A stretch of 17,742 nt of DNA from JBCCMF01 sp038747545 (GCA_038747545.1 JBCDJT010000106.1:1-17742), one strand, 5' to 3'; shown: positions 1-8,218, counted from the first letter of the stretch. Notes: a model not told the origin generated them from the sequence alone. Numbers and translations: made by a program.

Positions 1-573
1 CGGATCCGCAGCAAGCTGGTGGACCTGGGCCAGTACGTGGCGCCGGGCCAAGCCGTCGCCTCGATCTATGCTACGGATGAGGTCGAGGTCGTCGTCCCGC
101 TCAGCAGCCGCGAAGCCGACCAGATCGAGGGGCTGTGGAGCCGCAGCGGCAAGCGCCTCGCCGCCACCGTGACCACGCCCACGAACGGCGCCCAGTGGGA
201 GGGCTACGTCCATCGCGCCGAGGGCGCCAAAGACCCGTCGACGCGCCAGGTGAACGTGGTGGTCCGGGTGCCGCGCCCGTACGCGTCCAGTGCCGATCGC
301 TCGCCGCTCTTGGTCGGCTCCTTCGCCGCCGTCAGCATGCCGGGTGCTGAGCTGGAGCGCTGTTACGACGTGCCCCGCGCCGCCTTGCGCGACGGGACGC
401 AGGTGTGGTCCGTCGCCGATGGGCGGCTGGCGATGCACCCCGTGACGGTGGTGCAAGAAGTGGAGGATCGCGTCATCCTGACCGCGCCCGACTTGCCCGA
501 CACCTTCGCCCTCGTCCTCAGCGACCTCGCCGTCGTCACCGACGGCATGGCCGTCCGCACCGCCACCCGCTGA
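1..573 (+). CDS. RND efflux periplasmic adaptor subunit (HlyD/AcrA family), 5'-truncated
   Basis: This is the C-terminal 190 residues of a membrane fusion protein, the periplasmic adaptor that links an inner-membrane RND pump to an outer-membrane channel. The reading frame is open from base 1, so the true start lies outside the window. The visible part begins at the end of the barrel-sandwich (lipoyl-like) domain, with the typical 'GQYVAPGQAV' pattern. A beta-barrel domain follows ('EVEVVVPLSSREADQI'), then a membrane-proximal domain near the C-terminus. The RND permease gene follows 51 bp downstream on the same strand, the usual adaptor-permease operon order. No TolC-like outer-membrane gene or regulator is visible, so the substrate cannot be named. 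The family assignment rests on domain pattern plus the neighbour. Confidence 0.85.
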   Translation, partial: RIRSKLVDLGQYVAPGQAVASIYATDEVEVVVPLSSREADQIEGLWSRSGKRLAATVTTPTNGAQWEGYVHRAEGAKDPSTRQVNVVVRVPRPYASSADRSPLLVGSFAAVSMPGAELERCYDVPRAALRDGTQVWSVADGRLAMHPVTVVQEVEDRVILTAPDLPDTFALVLSDLAVVTDGMAVRTATR

Positions 574-612
574 ATGCCTGACGTCCATCGGCCCATCGAA
601 TGAGCCAACACT

Positions 613-617
613 AGGAG
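613..617 (+). promoter_or_regulatory. ribosome binding site of the RND permease
   Basis: AGGAG lies 7 bases ahead of the ATG at 625. It is one of the few clear Shine-Dalgarno sites in the window, and it fixes the permease start. Confidence 0.6.
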
Positions 618-624
618 CTGAACC

Positions 625-3600
625 ATGAACGGAGCCATTGCTTGGATGACCCGCCACAAGGTGGCCGCCAACCTGCTGATGCTGACCATCCTGGCGGTGG
701 GCTTTGCTAGCCTCACCCGCATCAAGCAGGAGACTATGCCCGAGACCGCCCTCGATGTCATCCAGGTGCAGGTCAGCTACCCCGGCGCCTCGCCCGAGGA
801 GGTCGAGGAGGGCATCGTGCAGCGCATCGAGGAGCAGATTGAGGGCGTGGAAGGCGTCAAGCGCGTCTCGTCAGTGGCCTCCGAGAACCTCGGCGTGGTC
901 ACCGCCGAGCTGCAGGCGGTCACCGACCACACGCGGACGCTGGACGACATCAAGGCGGAGGCAGACCGCATCACCAGCTTCCCCGACGGCGCCGAGAAGC
1001 CTGTCGTGCGCCAGATCGTCACGCCGGGTCAGGTGTTGCAGATCGCCCTCTACGGCGACGTGCCCGAGCGGACGCTCAAGGAGCTCGCCGCCACCATCAA
1101 GGACGACCTCACCGCCATCGAAGACATCTCGCTGGTCGAACTCGTCGGCACGCGGCCCTACGAGCTGTCGATCGAAGTCAGCGAGGCGACGCTGCGGGCG
1201 TACGGCCTCACTTTGCTCGACGTCGCCAACGTGGTGCGGCGGGGCAGCCTGGACCTGCCCGGCGGCAGCGTAGCCACCGACAGCGAGGAGATCCTGATCC
1301 GCACCAAAGGGCAGAACTACACCCAGCAGGACTTTGAGGACATCGTGGTGCTCAGCGGCACCGACGGCACGCAGGTCCGCCTCGGCGAGATCGCCACGGT
1401 GCGCGACGGCTTCGAGGACGTCGACCTGATCGCGCGCTTCAACGGCGAGAACGCCGTGTTCGTGCGCGTCTCCCGCGTCGGCGACGAGCGCACGCTCGAC
1501 ATCAGCGACCACGTCCAGACTTATCTGGAGACCGAGTTGGCGACGGCGCTGCCCGCGGGGGTGTCGTACCGCGTGTGGCAGGACCAGTCGCAGGTGCTCC
1601 GCAGCCGCCTCAACCTGCTGATGCGCAACGGCCTGCAGGGGCTCCTGCTCGTCGTGATCGCGCTGATGCTCTTCCTCAACACGCGCCTCGCGTTCTGGAC
1701 CTCGGTGGGCATCTTCCTGTCGTTCATGGGCGCCTTCGGCATCATGATCTGGCTGGACGTCTCCATCAACATGATCTCGCTCTTCGGCTTCCTCCTGGCC
1801 ATCGGCATCGTGGTGGACGACGCGATTGTGGTGGGCGAGAACATCATCGCCGAGCGCGAGAAGGGCCTGCCGCCGCTGAAGGCCGCGCTCAAGGGCGCCA
1901 CGCGCGTAGCCGGCCCGGTGACCTTCGCTGTGCTGACGACCATGACGGCGTTTCTGCCGCTGCTGTTCTTGCCCGGCACCATCGGCAAGCTGATCGCCAA
2001 CGTGCCCGTCATCGTGATGGCCGTGCTGGTGCTGTCGCTGGTGGAGGTGCTGTTTATCCTGCCCAACCACCTGTCGCACGAGGAGGCGCCCCACCGCAAT
2101 GCCGTGACGCGGGGCATTGAGCGGGCCCAGCAGGTCGTGATGCGCGGGCTGGGTCGGTTCGTCAACGGGCCGTTGGAGCGCGCCGTGCGCTTCAGCGTGC
2201 GCCGCTACGGCGTCGTGCTCGCCACAGGCATCGCGCTACTCACCATTAGCATCGCGCTCGTGCTGGGCGGCTACATCAAGTTCAGCTTCTCGCCCGATGT
2301 GGAGGGCGACGTCGTCAACGCGCAACTTGCCCTGAAGCCGGGCACACCCATCGCGCAGACCGAGGAGCTGGCAATGCTCATCGAAGCGAAAGGACGCGAG
2401 GCAGCGGCGCAGCTGCAGCAGACACTCGACCCCGACGATCCCGCGCTGATCCAGAACGTGTACGTCAGCGTGGGCACGCAGCAGGGCGGCGGCGACGCCG
2501 GACTGCAGTCGCACCTGGCGCAGGTCAGCATCGAGCTTACCGCCTCCGAAGCGCGTAACCTGCCGGCCCAGGAGTTTGCGGACGCCTGGCGCGAGCACGT
2601 GGGCGAGGTCGCAGACGCGCAGCGCCTCACCTTTGCCTCCAACGCCGTGGGGTTCGGCAACCCCGTCGATGTGGCGTTGACCGCCGATGATCCCGCCGTT
2701 TTGCGCGCCGCCGTCGAAGCCCTGAAGGCCGAGCTGCAGACGTTCGCGGGCGTTTCTGACGTGGCCGATGACGAGGAGGCGGGCAAGCAGGAGGTGCAGC
2801 TCGACGTGCTGCCGCAGGCGCATACGCTGGGGCTGACGCTCGACGATATCGCGCGTCAGGTGCGCGCCGCCTACTTCGGCGAGGAGGCGCTTCGCGTGCA
2901 GCGCGGCCGCGACGAGGTGCGCGCCTACGTGCGCCTGCCCGAGGACGAGCGCAACGCGCTGGGCGACCTCAACCAATACCGCATCCGCACGCCCCAAGGC
3001 GCCGCCGTGCCGCTTTACGAGGTCGCCGCCCTTCGTGTAGGAACAGCCCCCGTGTCCATCAACCGCAGCCAAGGGCAACGCGTCATCGCCGTCACCGCTG
3101 ACGTCGATCCGGCCATTGCCACGGGCAACGACGTCAACGCCCAACTCCAGGCCACCGTCATCCCCGCGTTGCGGGAGACCTTCCCCGGCGTGAGCGTCAG
3201 CTTCGAGGGCGAGCAGCGCGAGCAGGCCGAGACGCTGGGCGCGCTCATGCTCTACTTCCCGCTGGCGCTCTTCGTGATCTACGTGCTGCTGGCCATCCCC
3301 TTCGGCTCGTACGTGCAGCCGCTCGTCATCATGGCCGCCATCCCGTTCGGGCTGATCGGCGCGCTCATCGGGCACCTCCTGTTCGGCCTGCAGCTCGGCG
3401 TCCTCAGTATCTCCGGCTTGATCGGCCTGAGCGGCGTGGTGGTGAACGACTCGCTGGTGCTGATCGACTTCATCAACGAGCAGCGCAAGAAGGGCATGCC
3501 GATGCAGGACGCGATTGTGGCGGGCGCCAAAATGCGGTTCCGCCCCGTCATGCTGACCACGCTGACGACCTTCCTGGGCGTCCTGCCGATCATTCTGGAG

Positions 3601-3825
3601 CGCAGCGTGCAGGCACAGTTCCTGATCCCGATGGCCGTCAGCCTCGGCTTCGGCATTCTGTTCACCACCTTCGTCATCCTCCTGCTGGTCCCGGCGCTGA
3701 CGATGCTGCAGCACGATGTGGTCGCCTTCTTCAGCCGCAGCCGGGAGGTCGTGGCTCCCCCGGAAACCGCGAACACGCCCGCCCCGGCCGCTGCGATGGC
3801 TGCTGTGCCGGTCGAGGTGCGCTGA
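625..3825 (+). CDS. efflux RND transporter permease subunit (AcrB/MMPL-type)
   Basis: A 1066-residue inner-membrane, proton-driven pump subunit, expected to work as a trimer and to pass substrate to the adaptor encoded just upstream. The length is normal for the family. TM1 is near the N-terminus (about residues 10-30). TM2-TM6 run from about residue 336 to 480, TM7 is at about 527-548, and TM8-TM12 run from about 873 to 1040, with two large periplasmic porter/docking loops between. TM4 carries the proton-relay pair in 'GIVVDDAIVVGEN' (D398, D399), equivalent to AcrB D407/D408. In TM10 the position of the AcrB lysine (K940) appears to be asparagine in 'VVVNDSLVLIDF' (N941); similar sequences occur in a distinct AcrB-like subgroup. 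An AGGAG site supports the ATG start. Substrate unknown; it could be drugs, bile-like compounds or lipids. Confidence 0.95.
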   Translation: MNGAIAWMTRHKVAANLLMLTILAVGFASLTRIKQETMPETALDVIQVQVSYPGASPEEVEEGIVQRIEEQIEGVEGVKRVSSVASENLGVVTAELQAVTDHTRTLDDIKAEADRITSFPDGAEKPVVRQIVTPGQVLQIALYGDVPERTLKELAATIKDDLTAIEDISLVELVGTRPYELSIEVSEATLRAYGLTLLDVANVVRRGSLDLPGGSVATDSEEILIRTKGQNYTQQDFEDIVVLSGTDGTQVRLGEIATVRDGFEDVDLIARFNGENAVFVRVSRVGDERTLDISDHVQTYLETELATALPAGVSYRVWQDQSQVLRSRLNLLMRNGLQGLLLVVIALMLFLNTRLAFWTSVGIFLSFMGAFGIMIWLDVSINMISLFGFLLAIGIVVDDAIVVGENIIAEREKGLPPLKAALKGATRVAGPVTFAVLTTMTAFLPLLFLPGTIGKLIANVPVIVMAVLVLSLVEVLFILPNHLSHEEAPHRNAVTRGIERAQQVVMRGLGRFVNGPLERAVRFSVRRYGVVLATGIALLTISIALVLGGYIKFSFSPDVEGDVVNAQLALKPGTPIAQTEELAMLIEAKGREAAAQLQQTLDPDDPALIQNVYVSVGTQQGGGDAGLQSHLAQVSIELTASEARNLPAQEFADAWREHVGEVADAQRLTFASNAVGFGNPVDVALTADDPAVLRAAVEALKAELQTFAGVSDVADDEEAGKQEVQLDVLPQAHTLGLTLDDIARQVRAAYFGEEALRVQRGRDEVRAYVRLPEDERNALGDLNQYRIRTPQGAAVPLYEVAALRVGTAPVSINRSQGQRVIAVTADVDPAIATGNDVNAQLQATVIPALRETFPGVSVSFEGEQREQAETLGALMLYFPLALFVIYVLLAIPFGSYVQPLVIMAAIPFGLIGALIGHLLFGLQLGVLSISGLIGLSGVVVNDSLVLIDFINEQRKKGMPMQDAIVAGAKMRFRPVMLTTLTTFLGVLPIILERSVQAQFLIPMAVSLGFGILFTTFVILLLVPALTMLQHDVVAFFSRSREVVAPPETANTPAPAAAMAAVPVEVR

Positions 3826-3870
3826 GTGCGCCTTGCCCGAAGGCCGATGTGCCTACGTCGCTTTTACCTG

Positions 3871-3895
3871 TTGATTCACCCTCAATCTTATCTCC
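3871..3895 (+). promoter_or_regulatory. possible promoter of the propeller gene
   Basis: TTG (3871-3873) is followed after 15 bases by TATCTCC (3889-3895), a partial match to the Bacteroidota -33/-7 layout. It lies only 4 bases before the ATG at 3900, so a transcript from it would be leaderless or nearly so. The match is weak. Confidence 0.25.
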
Positions 3896-3899
3896 CCCG

Positions 3900-5147
3900 A
3901 TGAACCCTTCGCTACGCTCCCGCGCCCATGTCGGCATCCACCGAGGCAACGCCCGAATTGACTTCAGCCTCGTGGCGCTGCTTGTGCTCAGTGCCGTTGT
4001 CCTTGCACATCCTGCCCAGGCGCAGTTCACCAACGGCCAGGACGCGTTTCGCGTGCTCGGCCAAGCCGACTTCACCACCAGCACCCAGGCCGGCACCGCC
4101 ACCACCACGCTCGACGGACCCAGCGGCGTATGCCTCGACCTCACCAACGGCAAAATGTACATCGCCGATGAGGACGACCACCGCGTCCTACGCTTCGAAT
4201 ACCCCCTCACCAGCGACCAGCAGGCCGCCGAAGCCGTACTCGGACAAGCCGACTTCACCTCTTCCTCCACAGGCACGACGGCCGCCACCATGAACAACCC
4301 CTCGGGCTGTGCCGTCGGCAGCGGCGGCACGCTCTTCGTCGCTGACCAACGCAACAACCGCATCCTGCGCTTCGACAGCGCCCACACCAAGGCCAGCGGC
4401 GCCGACGCTGACGGCGTGCTGGGCCAGGCCGACTTCACCTCCGGCAACGACGGCACCAGCGCCGCCCGCCTGGATGAACCCGAAGGCCTCGCGCTCGACG
4501 GCGACGGACGGCTCTACGTGGCGGATCGGGCCAACAACCGCGTGCTGCGCTTCGACGATGCGACCTCGAAGAGCGATGGCGCCAGCGCCGACGGCGTACT
4601 GGGGCAAGCCGACTTCACCTCCAGCAGCGGCGGTGTCACTGCGTCACGCATGGAGAGTCCGTACGACGTGGCAGTAGACAGCGACGGTCGGCTCTACGTG
4701 GCGGAGTCGTTCAACAGCCGCGTGCTTCGCTTCGACGACGCTGCGTCGAAGAGCAACGGCGCTGACGCTGATGGCGTGCTCGGTCAGGCCGACTTCACGT
4801 CTCGGGTCGCGGGCACGACGAGCGCGTCAAGCATGACCTTACCGTATGGCGTGGCGGTAGACGCGAGCGGCCGGCTGTACGTGTCCGATGGATCGGGTAA
4901 CCGCGTGCTGTTCTTCGACGACGCTGCGTCGAAGAGCAACGGCGCCGACGCGGACGGCGTGTTGGGCCAAGCTGACTTCACGTCGGGGAGTTCATCGACG
5001 ACGGCCTCGGGCGTGAACCTGCAGCAACGCTCGGACATCGCAGTCGACGACACGAACGAGCAGCTGTACATCACCGACACCAGTAACAACCGCCTCCTCG
5101 GCTTCCAGGCGGCTTCTCCAACCCCCATCGACTTCACCGACGGCTAG
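3900..5147 (+). CDS. secreted NHL-type beta-propeller protein, N-terminal part (ends at in-frame amber)
   Basis: A 415-residue product with a signal peptide: the basic start 'MNPSLRSRAHVGIHRGNARI', a hydrophobic core 'FSLVALLVLSAVVLA', then a likely signal peptidase I site after 'PAQA'. I prefer the ATG at 3900 over an in-frame GTG at 3849 because it gives a normal signal-peptide length. The mature part has six repeats of about 60 residues. Each opens with 'VLGQADFT' (codons starting at 4053, 4236, 4416, 4596, 4776 and 4959) and contains 'GRLYVAD..NNRVLRFD', typical of NHL-like propeller blades; six blades make one propeller. The frame stops at TAG 5145-5147 and then stays open to 6797. It therefore looks like the first half of one 965-codon gene rather than a separate gene. 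Alone it would be exported but would lack the T9SS sorting tail. Ligand or role unknown; such proteins are usually cell-surface or extracellular. Confidence 0.8.
   Translation: MNPSLRSRAHVGIHRGNARIDFSLVALLVLSAVVLAHPAQAQFTNGQDAFRVLGQADFTTSTQAGTATTTLDGPSGVCLDLTNGKMYIADEDDHRVLRFEYPLTSDQQAAEAVLGQADFTSSSTGTTAATMNNPSGCAVGSGGTLFVADQRNNRILRFDSAHTKASGADADGVLGQADFTSGNDGTSAARLDEPEGLALDGDGRLYVADRANNRVLRFDDATSKSDGASADGVLGQADFTSSSGGVTASRMESPYDVAVDSDGRLYVAESFNSRVLRFDDAASKSNGADADGVLGQADFTSRVAGTTSASSMTLPYGVAVDASGRLYVSDGSGNRVLFFDDAASKSNGADADGVLGQADFTSGSSSTTASGVNLQQRSDIAVDDTNEQLYITDTSNNRLLGFQAASPTPIDFTDG
4026..5132 (+). repeat. tandem duplication, copy 1 (1107 bp, one six-bladed propeller)
   Basis: Copy 1 starts near the mature N-terminus ('FTNGQDAF'). 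Landmarks in copy 2 are offset by exactly 1107 bases: CAG 4038 against TAG 5145, GTG 4053 against 5160, TGAACCT 5014 against 6121. The copies are therefore collinear, with no net indel over 369 codons. By eye, identity is above 90 percent (not computed). Blade spacing in codons is 61, 60, 60, 60, 61 and 67. The exact ends are uncertain by some bases. Confidence 0.85.
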
Positions 5148-6230
5148 GACGCCTTCCGCGTGCTGGGCCAGGCCGACTTCACCACCAGCACCCAGGCCGG
5201 CACCGCCGCCACCACACTCGACGGACCCAGCGGCGTATGCCTCGACCTCAGTAACGGCAAAATGTACATCGCCGACGAGGACGACCACCGCGTCCTCCGC
5301 TTCGCCTACCCCCTCACCAGCGACCAGCAGGCCGCCGAAGCCGTACTCGGACAAGCCGACTTCACCTCTTCCTCCACGGGCACGACGGCCGCCACCATGA
5401 ACAACCCCTCGGGCTGTGCCGTCGGCAGCGGCGGCGTGCTCTTCGTCTCCGACCAACGCAACAACCGCATCCTTCGCTTCGACAGCGCCCACACCAAGGC
5501 CAGCGGCGCCGACGCTGACGGCGTGCTGGGCCAGGCCGACTTCACCTCCGGCAACGACGGCACCAACGCATCACGACTGGATGAACCCGAAGGCCTCGCG
5601 CTCGACGGCGACGGGCGGCTCTACGTAGCAGATCGGGTCAACAACCGCGTACTGCGCTTCGACAACGCGGCCTCGAAGGCCGATGGTGCTGATGCCGACG
5701 GGGTGCTCGGTCAGGCCGACTTCACCTCCAGCAGTGGTGGTGTCACTGCGTCACGCATCGAGAGTCCGTACGACGTAGCGGTAGACAGCGACGGGCGGCT
5801 CTACGTGGCGGAGTCGTTCAACAGCCGGGTGTTGCGCTTTGACGATGCGGCCTCGAAAGCCGATGGCGCCGATGCCGACGGCGTGCTGGGCCAGGCCGAC
5901 TTCACCTCCCGCGTGGCGAGCAGCACGAGCGCGTCGAGCATGACCTTACCGTATGGCGTGGCCGTGGACGCGAGCGGCCGGCTCTACGTGGCCGACAACT
6001 CGGGCAAGCGGGTGCTGTTCTTCGACGATGCGGCCTCGAAGAGCAACGGCGCCGACGCCGACGGCGTGTTGGGTCAGGCTGACTTCACGTCGGGGAGTTC
6101 ATCGACGACGGCCTCGGGCCTGAACCTGCAGGCGCGTTCGGACATCGCGATCGACGACGCGAACGAGCAGGTGTACGTCACCGACACTAGCAACAACCGC
6201 CTACTCGGCTTCGAAGCCTCCTCCACAGCA
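5133..6230 (+). repeat. tandem duplication, copy 2
   Basis: Second copy of the 369-codon propeller unit, beginning at 'FTDG-stop-DAF' and ending near 'NNRLLGFEASS', where the T9SS linker begins. Most differences from copy 1 are synonymous third-position changes. A few are amino-acid changes, for example 'FEYPL' to 'FAYPL' and 'ADRANN' to 'ADRVNN'. Confidence 0.85.
5145..5147 (+). other. in-frame amber codon splitting the propeller gene
   Basis: The context is GGC-TAG-GAC. The corresponding place in the first repeat copy (4038-4040) reads GGC-CAG-GAC, so a single C-to-T change explains the stop. The downstream ORF (5160-6797) is in exactly the same frame, with no indel between the two duplicate copies. 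It could be a genuine nonsense mutation, a sequencing or assembly error, or a read-through site. Confidence 0.9.
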
Positions 6231-6797
6231 CTCCCCGTCGAGCTCACTCACTTCACCGCCACCCGCGATGGCGCCACCACCTACCTCGCCTGGACCACCG
6301 CCACCGAGACCAACAACGCCGGCTTCGAGCTTCAGCACCGCGCCCCACGCACCGCCCAGTGGGCCGTGAACGCCTTCATCCCCGGCCACGGCACCACGCT
6401 GCAAACGCAGGCCTACGACTACCGCCTCACCGACCTGGCCCCCGGCACGCATCGCTTCCGCCTCAAGCAGATCGACTACGACGGCACGTTCGACTACAGC
6501 CCCGAGGTCGAGGTCACCGTCGCGCTGGCGAGCGCCTACCAGCTGAGCGCGGTCTACCCCAATCCCTTCCAGGCTGAGGCCGTCTTTACGCTAGCGGTGC
6601 GCGAGCCGCAGCTTGTGCGGGTGGCGGTCTACGACGCGCTGGGCCGCGAGGTGGCGCTGCTGCACGAGGGCACGCTGTCGGCCGAGGCCTCGCACCGGTT
6701 CACGGTGGCGGGGGAGGCGTGGTCGTCGGGGCTATACCTGCTGCGCGTGCAGGGCGAGCGCATGAGCGCGACGCGAGCGCTGACGCTGGTGAAGTAG
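5160..6797 (+). CDS. NHL-type beta-propeller protein with T9SS type A sorting domain, C-terminal part
   Basis: This ORF continues the frame of 3900-5147 after the amber codon; the annotated start is only a convenient GTG inside the first blade motif. It encodes a second six-bladed propeller ('VLGQADFT' codons at 5160, 5343, 5523, 5703, 5883 and 6066), almost identical to the first. The linker 'LPVELTHFTATRDG' follows, then a fibronectin-like segment ('YLAWTTATETNNAGFEL...') and a C-terminal Por-secretion tail with 'YPNPF', 'VYDALGREVALL' and 'SGLYLLRVQG'. That tail is the signal by which Bacteroidota export proteins through the type IX system after Sec transport. The ORF has no signal peptide of its own, so as a free-standing protein it could not enter the pathway. 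This argues that it belongs to the upstream ORF. If the stop is real, the locus is probably a pseudogene or depends on read-through. Confidence 0.8.
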   Translation: MLGQADFTTSTQAGTAATTLDGPSGVCLDLSNGKMYIADEDDHRVLRFAYPLTSDQQAAEAVLGQADFTSSSTGTTAATMNNPSGCAVGSGGVLFVSDQRNNRILRFDSAHTKASGADADGVLGQADFTSGNDGTNASRLDEPEGLALDGDGRLYVADRVNNRVLRFDNAASKADGADADGVLGQADFTSSSGGVTASRIESPYDVAVDSDGRLYVAESFNSRVLRFDDAASKADGADADGVLGQADFTSRVASSTSASSMTLPYGVAVDASGRLYVADNSGKRVLFFDDAASKSNGADADGVLGQADFTSGSSSTTASGLNLQARSDIAIDDANEQVYVTDTSNNRLLGFEASSTALPVELTHFTATRDGATTYLAWTTATETNNAGFELQHRAPRTAQWAVNAFIPGHGTTLQTQAYDYRLTDLAPGTHRFRLKQIDYDGTFDYSPEVEVTVALASAYQLSAVYPNPFQAEAVFTLAVREPQLVRVAVYDALGREVALLHEGTLSAEASHRFTVAGEAWSSGLYLLRVQGERMSATRALTLVK

Positions 6798-6841
6798 CGG
6801 AGGACACGCTGCGGCGTGGGTGCTGCGTAGCCTCGGGAGGT

Positions 6842-6849
6842 TATCTTTA
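6842..6849 (+). promoter_or_regulatory. possible -7 promoter element ahead of truC-like gene
   Basis: TATCTTTA resembles the Bacteroidota -7 box TAnnTTTG and lies 30 bases before the ATG at 6880. No convincing -33 TTG is seen at the right distance. The short leader has no Shine-Dalgarno site. Confidence 0.3.
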
Positions 6850-6879
6850 CCCTGCTGCTTCTCCCTCCGCTATCACCCT

Positions 6880-7602
6880 ATGCTCGATGTACTCTACCGC
6901 GACGATGCCCTGGTGGCGATCAACAAGCCGTCGGGGCTGTTGGTCCACCGCAGCCGCATCGACCGGACAGCCACCACGTTTGCGCTCCAGGTGGTCCGCG
7001 ACCAGATCGGGCAGTACGTCTACCCCGTGCATCGCCTCGACAAGCCGACGTCGGGCGTGCTGCTCTTCGGCTTGACGCCCGAGGCAGCGCGGACGCTGAG
7101 CGCGGCGTTCGCCGAGCGGCGCGTGCAGAAGACCTACCTCGCCGCCGTGCGTGGCCATCCGCCTGAGCACATCACCATCGACCGCCCGCTGAGGCCGCTG
7201 CGCGACAAGACGACGGATGCCAACGCCTCGCCCAACCCTGAGCCGCAGTCCGCCGTCACGCACCTGCGCACGTTGGCCACGAGCGACTGCCCGTTCGCCA
7301 TCGGCAAATACCCCACGAGCCGCTATGCGCTGGTCGAGGCGCGGCCCGAGACGGGACGGATGCACCAGATCCGCCGCCACTGCAACGGCATCGCCCACCC
7401 CATCCTCGGCGACGGCAAGCACGGCGACTACCGCCACAACCACTACCTGCGTGACCACCTTGGCCTCGCCCGCCTGCTGTTGCATGCCCACCGCATCACG
7501 CTGCCGCATCGCGGCGAACAGTTGACGCTCACCGCGCCGCTTCCGCCAGACTTCACCCACGCGCTGGACCACCTGGGCCTCAGTGCGGTCGAATACGAGT
7601 AG
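6880..7602 (+). CDS. truC: tRNA pseudouridine synthase, TruC-like (RluA family)
   Basis: A 240-residue RluA-family pseudouridine synthase. TruC isomerises uridine 65 in the T-arm region of certain tRNAs to pseudouridine in the cytoplasm. The catalytic aspartate lies in 'HRLDKPTSG' (D54), the same position as in E. coli TruC. Other TruC-like segments are 'NKPSGLLVHRS', 'VRDQIGQ', 'PQSAVTHLRTLA', 'YPTSRYALVEARPETGR', 'HQIRRH' and 'GDGKHGD'. I chose the ATG at 6880 because 'MLDVLYRDDALVAINKPSG' aligns with the family start; an upstream in-frame codon at 6820 would add 20 unrelated residues. The gene lies 82 bp after the propeller gene and 28 bp before the methyltransferase, so it may be cotranscribed with the latter. 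TruC rather than another RluA-type enzyme is inferred from remembered similarity. Confidence 0.85.
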   Translation: MLDVLYRDDALVAINKPSGLLVHRSRIDRTATTFALQVVRDQIGQYVYPVHRLDKPTSGVLLFGLTPEAARTLSAAFAERRVQKTYLAAVRGHPPEHITIDRPLRPLRDKTTDANASPNPEPQSAVTHLRTLATSDCPFAIGKYPTSRYALVEARPETGRMHQIRRHCNGIAHPILGDGKHGDYRHNHYLRDHLGLARLLLHAHRITLPHRGEQLTLTAPLPPDFTHALDHLGLSAVEYE

Positions 7603-7630
7603 TCCCTACGACGTCAACCCCACACAAACT

Positions 7631-8218
7631 ATGTGGAACGAACGATACAGCCTGCCGGGCTTTGCCTACGGCACCACGCCCAATGACTTCCTCGTCGAAG
7701 TCGCCGACCGCCTCCCGAAAGGCCGCGTGCTCGCGCTCTGCGACGGCGAAGGGCGCAACGGCGTCTATCTCGCCGAGCGCGGCCATGACGTTGTGGCGCT
7801 CGACGGGTCAGCTGTCGGCTTGAAGAAGGCCGAAGCGCTTGCTGCCGAGCGTGGCACCACCATCGAAACCATCGCGGCTGATCTCAACGACTACCACATC
7901 GCGCCCAACGCGTACGATGCCGTCGTCGCCATCTTCGCGCACCTGCCGCAGCCCTTGCGCGAGCGCGTCCACCGCGAGGCCGTGGCCAGCCTTAAACCGG
8001 GCGGTGTGTTCGTGCTGGAAGCGTACACGCCGCGCCAGGTCGGGCGCGGCACGGGCGGCCCCCGAGCGCTACCCATGCTGATGGACGTGCCCATCCTGGA
8101 GCGCGAGCTGGCCGGGCTCGACTTCGAGATTCTGCGTGAGGTGGAGCGCGAAATCCACGAGGGCGCCTACCACACCGGAGACAGCGCCACGGTTCAGGTG
8201 CTCGGCGTCAAACGGTAG
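7631..8218 (+). CDS. class I SAM-dependent methyltransferase
   Basis: A 195-residue Rossmann-fold methyltransferase of the small TehB/Methyltransf_11-like type. It starts at 'MWNERYSLPGFAYG', a common N-terminus in this group, so I chose the ATG at 7631 over an upstream in-frame start at 7583 that overlaps truC. The SAM-binding motif I is 'VLALCDGEGRNG' (residues 33-44), followed by 'GHDVVALDGS', whose acidic residue would contact the SAM ribose. The post-motif region 'YDAVVAIFAHLP' and 'LKPGGVFVLEAYTP' also fits. The substrate cannot be told from sequence; relatives act on small molecules such as tellurite or thiols. The end overlaps the end of convergent ribD by 11 bp. Confidence 0.85.
   Translation: MWNERYSLPGFAYGTTPNDFLVEVADRLPKGRVLALCDGEGRNGVYLAERGHDVVALDGSAVGLKKAEALAAERGTTIETIAADLNDYHIAPNAYDAVVAIFAHLPQPLRERVHREAVASLKPGGVFVLEAYTPRQVGRGTGGPRALPMLMDVPILERELAGLDFEILREVEREIHEGAYHTGDSATVQVLGVKR

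Noticed and set aside
871..3714. Long minus-strand ORFs (407 and 492 codons) antisense to the RND permease
   Set aside because: Rich in His, Gln, Asp and Arg, as expected from reading GC-rich codons backwards; no start signals or domains. The plus-strand permease fully explains the region.
3849..3899. GTG start giving 17 more residues to the propeller protein
   Set aside because: The ATG at 3900 starts a well-formed signal peptide; the extension would put an unrelated uncharged segment in front.
4053..6100. Regularly spaced repeats at about 180-bp period, CRISPR-like at first sight
   Set aside because: The repeats encode the 'VLGQADFT' blade motif in frame, and the sequence between them is also conserved coding sequence, so this is a protein repeat.
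6806..6819. Small hairpin CACGC/GCGTG after the propeller gene as a terminator
   Set aside because: Only a 5-bp stem and no T-run; too weak to call.
6847..7572. A 241-codon minus-strand ORF opposite truC
   Set aside because: Composition biased to Val, Gly and Ala-Arg, no recognisable domain; truC on the plus strand has its catalytic motif and family start.
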